Shown here: one piece after another, positions 58,361-64,000 of the stretch
Position numbering within the stretch: the stretch's first letter is position 1
Layout of the letters: the number at the start of each line of letters is the position of its first letter
Source: Marasmius tenuissimus
Lineage: Eukaryota; Basidiomycota; Agaricomycetes; Agaricales; Marasmiaceae
Direction: 5' to 3'
Assembly: GCA_029532415.1 (NCBI GenBank)
Contig: JAQOTA010000022.1
Coordinates: forward strand, 558,001 to 622,000
Length of the DNA stretch: 64,000 bases
The notes under the pieces: generated by a model
What the model saw: the letters and a program-made list of their open reading frames with translations, nothing else
The model's database searches: none
What the model was told of the DNA's origin: nothing
Made by a program: the position numbers and the translations under genes

Positions 58361-58411
58361 TTCACTCCTTTCAATTTGTTCCATCGCGCTCGATACACAT
58401 TTTTTCAAATC

Positions 58412-59962
58412 ATGGCAAGCTTCTTTCTCGCGCAACGTCTTTGCACAGATTTCTTCTATCAGCGACCTTCCTTTGTAGCTTCATTTCCGCCTCATATTGT
58501 CGATTTCCTCAAAACTGGGAACCTAAAACCCACTGATCTCCAGCGGTACATCAAAGCTGGCGAGCATCTATTTTCAAAATCTTTTGCCGTATTTGGACCT
58601 CTCGACCTCGAGCGAACGTGGCAATCCCAACGATGTCTGACGGTGTGTCATTCTCTACCTCTCTGTCGTCGAGCCTTTCTCACCGTGACATTCTCGGATA
58701 GGCAATCGTTCGGATCGTGAACCAAGAACAGAATATAGAGTTGATTGCAGCTTCCGTTTTTCCCGCGGGTATCGCCAAGTTCTCGCCGAGGAAGAGCTTC
58801 TTTGCAGCATTGGGCGTGCTAGCACGTCGAGGCAGCCAGGTGAAAGCTTTCGAATGGATTCGCAATCTAATGCAGCCGCTAGTCATATCCTTGAATAGCA
58901 GTCGGTGCGTCCCAGCTCCTGTACTGCGATTACCGAGGTATTGATCTTTCTCGTAGCGAGGGCAATTTACGGAAGGTTTTGGACCAGATGTATCCTCCTG
59001 GTACCGATGTCCCCGCTCCGTCGAAGACTAGCCCGGCCGTGTGCAAACTTGGCAGCTCTCTCCCTGGCTCTGGACCACTTGCTCAAACCTCAAATACACC
59101 TTCCGTCTCCGAAATATCTTTCTCGGACCTATCTAAGTCGGATGATAGCCAGACCGCACTCCTACCACCTCTGTCTAATGCTTCACAATCTCTAAACTCG
59201 CCCTACTCAAACTCTCTAGCCCAACACAAGTCTTCAATGCCATCCCCAAACCCCAACGACTCCGCCGAGCCTACCGCTAAACGCGTTTTCGCAAAACGAC
59301 CTCTCATCGGTCCAGGGCAACTCCCAACGCCTTCGAATTCCTTTGACAGACTGATCGATGCTGCGGCTGCCCCCTCACCAAGACAACCACCTCCTCACTC
59401 GCAGAGTCGTCAAATCGCCACCCCGCCCAAGAGGAAATCTCTTTTGTCAAATTCTCAAGTGCACGCCACCCTGTCTCACGCCGAGAACGAACCTGGCTGT
59501 GGGTCCTCCGCGAGCCTGACGCCGGTCTCAGTCAAAGGACGAGGCGCCGTTCGTACTAAGAATGATGGTGCGTCGTTTTCCTTCACTATATTCGAAATAT
59601 CTGACCTCCCCTACTCAGGAGACTCTGACCGCCCGGCCAAACGACCTAGGACCGCTTCGCACGACAAGGAAAATTGCCCGGAACCCGTCGTCGCCAACTG
59701 GACACCTGTCAAGAAGGCCTCTCACTCGCTGCTGCAACGACTCACTCCCTCGCCTGCCTCTACAGATTGCATCAGTAGTTCTCACCAAACGCCGCGACAC
59801 AGGTCCAAGAAACGCCGTCTGTCTTTCTCGGAGCGACTCAGTCCGATGCAGGAAAGCAGTCCGGATTCGACGTTCAATCCCAGGATCATCGTCAATATGA
59901 GCCCTCGTTCCCTTTTAGAACGTGTTTCGCCGCCAGTCTTCGCGAGCACGGGAGGATTGTAG
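58412..59962 (+). CDS. Hypothetical protein with helical head and long disordered tail
   Basis: Exons 58412-58642, 58702-58904, 58957-59567 and 59619-59962 give 462 aa. The last intron is 51 nt, so the frame is also open if it is retained. The first ~160 residues look folded: FFLAQRLCTDFFYQRP, QEQNIELIAASVFPAGIAKFSPRKSFFAALGVLARRG and then LRKVLDQMYPP. The rest is Ser/Pro-rich with basic clusters (AKRPRTASHDKENC, SKKRRLSFSERLSP). KENxP-like and S-P pairs suggest phosphorylation by proline-directed kinases. I do not recognise the family. It is divergent from the RNase III-like gene across 270 bp. Its last ~170 bp were copied again at ~61362. Confidence 0.65.
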
Positions 59963-61270
59963 AATAGGATCTTGTCTGCTTCGTGTGGCGACTCGTGAGT
60001 TTACCCCCTGCGTCCTCTAGTTTTCAAGATACTCACGATCGACCAGTCGGATTCGCCTTGAAATACTGTAACTAATTACTATCGTAAGGATTGGACACTT
60101 TCCGCCTGCATGTCACTCTTCGCTCGGTTTGTATTCATCAGAATCATTAGATTTGTTCGGACCATGTGTATATGTAGTGCAATCAACGGGAGCTAAAAGG
60201 GAAGAACGTTGTTCCAAGATGTGTGTTTGAGATTCAAGCTGAGGTCTTCGCGGCCTTAAAGTTACAAGCTGACTTGTGGTTTCTGTCAAGGAAGCGTATC
60301 AGAGGAACGGTTCGAATCAGATGTACCCCAACAATGCCGACTTACTTCCAGTCTGCCTTCTGACATGCCGCGTTACAGTCTGGAGGGACCATGTCATCAG
60401 TAGGGGGGACAGGCAAAAGTTCGTAAAGCCCTTACAACTGGCCTTCTTGCAAGCGCTGCACTTCATCAACTTGACGTCGCGTTTATCGCACGACCCACAT
60501 TTATCACTGGCGATAGTGGTATCGCGTACGAATTTGATAGTACCGTCCGCCTCCACGCGGATTATCCCAACACCGTCCAACACATCCCTCCTCTGCCCTC
60601 CTTTTCCCACCATACCAAGCACCTCGGCGTAGATTCTGGCATTTCGTTCGTCATTTTCAAGCAGTACCGTAAGGTTATCTCGTGTCTCTCGGATGTCGCC
60701 AGCTACGCATCGCTCCCAGTTGGTGGTTGAGCGAGACTCGGAATCGTAACCTGGATGAGTAGCAGCGAGAACAATGGCTTCGCGGTAACGTTTGACTGCA
60801 GTCGGACGGTCCTGACTATCCCAGGCAAGGAGGCCGATAGTCGCGGCCGCCGTGATCTGCATGCCCTTCAGATAGAGCTTTTGCTCCTCAGTTTGAAAAC
60901 GGGGATATGGATGTGACGAATTGGGTCGATAGTACTTGAGCAGATTGTATGCTTCTGGGGAGTTGTCTAACATGGCAAGTGAAAATGTGAAGAGCCCAGG
61001 AAAGAGAGTTCTTTACCTTTCACTTTGCGCATCTGTGGATCTCTCAAAAACCCAAGGAAATTTCTCCAGACTGCACCCAACGTTTCTTGCGGAAATGTGG
61101 GATATGGCAAACGCGCAGGTATTTCTGCAAGAGGGTCTTCATCCTTCGTGATCTTCTTTATAGCCTTTTGGTAGTATTCAAAGGTCTCATCAGCTTTTCC
61201 TTGAGCGTGTAGCTCTTCTGCCTTGCAAAAAAGCTGGAAACCTGAAACAATCGCGTCGAGTTGCGGAGAT
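59793..61270. repeat. Tandem duplication, unit A
   Basis: Unit A runs from the end of the disordered-protein gene through the first MYND gene. Unit B repeats it 1.57 kb further right. Matching landmarks are GAGCGACTCAGTCCGATG (59831 and 61400) and GAGGTCTTCGCGGCC (60241 and 61813). Confidence 0.8.
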
Positions 61271-61464
61271 GCCCAAAATGACGCGTAAAATGAACAGGGA
61301 GAGTCGAACTGACCCGTGAGAAACTCGCGGAGATCTGAACACTCAGTGGGACGACTCAGTGTGCGACACCAGTCCAAGAAACCCCTTATTCCTCTGTTGG
61401 AGCGACTCAGTCCGATGTCAGAAAGCAGTCCGGATTCCATGCCCAAGGGAATCATCATCAACAT
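60234..61464 (-). CDS. MYND-finger protein, duplicate A (start codon changed)
   Basis: Exons (minus) 61464-61017, 60966-60436, 60379-60346 and 60282-60234 give 353 aa. The core matches copy B: GFQLFCKAEELHAQGKADETFEYYQKA is a TPR-like helical pair, and CGSC, CSAC and YCNAACQKADWK, then HKSAC form a MYND zinc finger. Exon 2 is 531 bp, the same as in copy B. In copy B the protein starts MASGFQ, but here the codon reads ATT, so that start is lost. The frame stays open upstream to an ATG at 61464. This would add ~72 residues encoded by the antisense of a copied gene end. Whether it is translated is unknown. Confidence 0.65.
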
Positions 61465-62840
61465 GCATTGAGCCCTCGTTTTCTTTGAGAACGTGTTTCG
61501 CCGCCGGCCTTCCTAGAGACACGGGTTTTGCTCGTTCCGTGGATATAGCAACTCGTGAGTCCTTCACCCGCGACCTACTCGTAGGAAACTCATATTCTTT
61601 AGGTAGGTCTTAGTTTTACAAACCATTTACTATCATGAGGATTCTGCACTCGTCTTTGTGTATCACTCTTCACTTGATGTTTGATTTATACTCATCAGGA
61701 ATGTTAAATTTATTCAAACCATGTCGGTATGTACTACTATAGTATTAACGGGAGCTAAAGGACTAAAAAGAAGTTGTTGCATTGACACGATATGTATAAT
61801 TGAGCTCAAGCTGAGGTCTTCGCGGCCTTACAAGCTGGCTTGTGGCTCCTGTCAAGGCAGCGTATCAGGGGTGAAATTCAAAGTAGGCGCTACCCAGTAA
61901 TGACAACTCACTTCCAGTCTGCCTTCTGACATGCCGCGTTACAATCTGGTGTGATCAGGTCATTAGCAAGGGGGTCGGGCAGGAAAAGATCGCAAAGCCC
62001 TTACAGGTGACCTTCTTGCAAGCGCTACACTTCATCAACTTGATGTCGCGTTTACCGCACGACCCACATTTATCACTAGCGATAGTGGTAGAGGGTACAA
62101 ATTTGATGGCGCCGTCCGCCTCCACACGAATTATCCCAGCACCTTGTAAGACATCCCGCCTCTGCTCCCCCTTTCCCGCCATACCAAGCACCTCGGCGTA
62201 GATTCTGGCATTTCGTTCGTCATTTTCAAGAAGCATTGCAAGGTTGTCGCGACTCCCTTGAACTTCACCAGCGACGTATCGTTCCCAGTTGCTGGTTGAG
62301 TGAGACTTGGAATCGTAACCTGGGTGGGTGGCAGCGAGATCAATGGCTTCGCAGTATCGTTTGACTGCAGTTGGACGGTCCTGACCATCCCAGGCAAGGA
62401 GGCCGAGGGTCATGGCCGCCGTAATCTGCATGCCCTTCAAATACAGCTTTTGCTTCTCGGTTTGGAAGCGGGGATATGGATGCGACGAGTTGGGTCGGTA
62501 GTGTTTGAGCAGATTGTATGCTTCTGGAGAGTTGTCTGGCGTGGGAGTGAGATTTCGAAGAACCCAGATTAGAGAGTACTCGTTACCTTTGTCTTTGTGC
62601 ATCTGCGGATCTTTGAAGAACCCAAGGAAGTTTCTCCAGACTGCCCCCAATGTTTCCAGTGGAAAGCTGGGATCTGGACATAGTGCAGGTAACGCTTTAA
62701 GGGGGTCTTCGTCCTTTGTGATTTTTTTAATGGCCTTTTGGTAGTATTCGAAGGTCTCGTCAAATTTTCCTTGAGCGTAGAGCTCTTCTGCCTTGTAGAA
62801 AAGCTGGAAACCTGAAGCCATCGCGTCGAATCACGAAGAT
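61362..62840. repeat. Tandem duplication, unit B
   Basis: The second copy of unit A. It begins with a broken copy of the end of the disordered-protein gene (about 61362-61530, missing its in-frame stop region) and ends just upstream of the second MYND gene. Confidence 0.8.
61806..62821 (-). CDS. MYND-finger protein, duplicate B (intact)
   Basis: Exons (minus) 62821-62587, 62535-62005, 61945-61912 and 61848-61806 give 280 aa. The start MASGFQLFYKAEELYAQGK leads a short TPR-like helix pair. The middle (LLAWDGQDRPTAVKRYCEAIDLA) also looks TPR-like. The C-terminus is a MYND zinc finger: CGSCGKRDIKLMKCSACKK, then YCNAACQKADWK and HKPAC. MYND fingers bind proline-rich partners. The first intron is 51 nt, so the frame also stays open if unspliced. 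Related small MYND proteins are common in agaricomycetes. It is divergent from the ubiquitin-ligase gene; function is unknown. Confidence 0.8.
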
Positions 62841-63552
62841 ACTTGGAAGAGGCTAATGACAACGGACCCTATTTCTGTTTATGTTATGTTTTGTATGTTT
62901 TGCCTGACATAGTGATGTCATTGTCAGATCTTGTCGTGCGGGAGAGATATTATCTTATCTAATTCACTTTCCCCATACGTCCGAGGGATTCGAGCTTCGC
63001 ATGCGGAAAGCGTCTGAGATCTGAACAAGGACCCATTGACATACTTGGAAGCCTGGCATTTAGTTTGACGCTTGACGAAGGTGAACTGGGTGCACAGCGT
63101 GAAGAACTGAGTATGGGACGTTGCCTTGTTTCTATATCAACTTGAATTCGCTAGCAATCGTCTAGAAGTGCGTCTACGTTCATCGTCGATACAAAGACAC
63201 TGCCATTGAGATAAAAGGAGTCATGGAAACTCACCCAGTGTCGGAACCTATTTAGAATGACTAAGGAGGAGTACAACAGACAACTGGTGACCTTGCGATA
63301 CTTGATCCTCACTGAACACGTTCTTTCCTGCTCGTGGAAGAGCATGGAAGACGCTGGAAGACCTGGCAGTGGGTGTGCTCGGAACCGTCGGCCCTGGACC
63401 TCCGAGGCTGAGCTCTGGTCACGTGCTACCTGACTCAAGGTCGATAAGTTCGGTGTCACGCAAACCACCACCAGGGTTCTTTAACGACAACCACGACGAC
63501 CTTGACCTCCAACACTTTGCTCTACTAGATCAATACTCGCTAGCTATTCACA
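62841..63552. promoter_or_regulatory. Divergent promoter of MYND B and the RBR ligase
   Basis: No gene is seen in these 712 bp. A 106-codon minus-strand frame (63151-63471) lacks any recognisable feature. Confidence 0.4.
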
Positions 63553-64000
63553 ATGTCTTCCGACTACGAGATCTCTGATGATGAAGGCGATTATTACGAT
63601 GATGAAGACATGTTCGACGGCACCCAAGACGACGGTGAGCACAAGTTCTCTGGCCTCGTGCTTGTTACTGAGGTTGTCGATATTGACGAACGTTGCACTA
63701 GATACAGACGACGACATGGATATGGATGTCTTTGGAGACGACTTCAAAGTCACAACAAAGGCGAAACAGAAGTCCTACGAGATCGACTATGAACCGTTAA
63801 GCCAGTCTGCTGTGGAGACACTCATGAACAAGGATGTCGAGCAGTGTTGTTCCGTTCTTGGAATAGACGTGAGTGGCCATCTTACAGAACTCCTTTGTTC
63901 TCCTCTCACTCTGGCTGCAACAGGAAAACTCCGCAAGGATTCTGCTCCGTCACCAAGACTGGAACAAGGAGAAACTCATCGAGAAGTACATGGACAACCC
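63553..64000 (+). CDS. Ariadne-type RBR E3 ubiquitin ligase, N-terminus (partial)
   Basis: Exons 63553-63634, 63702-63868 and 63924-64000, continuing past the right edge. The visible ~108 aa begin MSSDYEISDDEGDYYDDEDM, then a very acidic head. ENSARILLRHQDWNKEKLIEKYMDNP follows, the UBA-like region of Ariadne-1 proteins. The RING-IBR-RING part, Ariadne domain and catalytic Cys must lie beyond the window. Such enzymes ubiquitinate together with neddylated cullins. Introns are 67 and 55 nt, GT-AG. The call rests on the N-terminal pattern only. Confidence 0.8.

Overview
The window is nuclear DNA of a basidiomycete fungus, most likely an Agaricomycete. Almost every gene is broken by short introns of about 45-65 nt. 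Exons are often tiny (24, 26, 25 and even 13 nt). Genes lie on both strands 150-800 bp apart, with no operons, rRNA genes, CRISPR arrays or recognisable transposons. Housekeeping proteins give the eukaryotic identity: eRF1, Cdc42, SF3B4, adenylosuccinate lyase, Gpi13, ribosomal protein eL41, Pop7/Rpp20 and the start of an Ariadne-type RBR ubiquitin ligase.

Left part (1-20 kb) is accessory in character. Five paralogous genes for ~205-213 aa secreted proteins (796, 2851, 4405, 12565 and 14030) are scattered on both strands. Each has a signal peptide, four conserved cysteines, a shared N-terminal motif and a TATA box 90-127 bp upstream. They form two subfamilies with introns at different places, and two members use GC-AG introns. 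Between them lie a forkhead-like transcription factor with an altered DNA-recognition helix, a repeat protein with one repeat per exon, a decayed cytochrome P450 copy and an Mcp1-type mitochondrial protein. A seven-helix membrane protein, the 25-codon eL41 gene and a TauD-like dioxygenase follow.

Middle part (20-45 kb): Pop7 and eRF1 are divergent from a 153-bp promoter. Then come the intact P450 (the relative of the pseudogene 13 kb away), a basidiomycete-type hypothetical protein and a long disordered WD40 protein with a KKKRKV signal. These are followed by Cdc42, a 79-aa secreted peptide precursor with KRDD/PPKPS repeats, SF3B4, a 2.3-kb gene-free stretch, Gpi13 and a short lipoyl-domain protein that lacks the lipoyl lysine.

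Right part (45-64 kb): a membrane-anchored propeller-amidohydrolase, ITPase, an M50B-like HExxH membrane protein (with a 13-nt exon and one intron that does not fit GT-AG), a mitochondrial tricarboxylate carrier, adenylosuccinate lyase, a divergent pair (RNase III-like and a disordered protein), and a ~1.5-kb tandem duplication that carries two MYND-finger genes plus a copied gene end. The RBR ligase runs off the right edge.

Gene models come from reading splice signals and frame by eye. Those with full exon lists keep the frame exactly. Functions rest on recognised family motifs; no database search was run.
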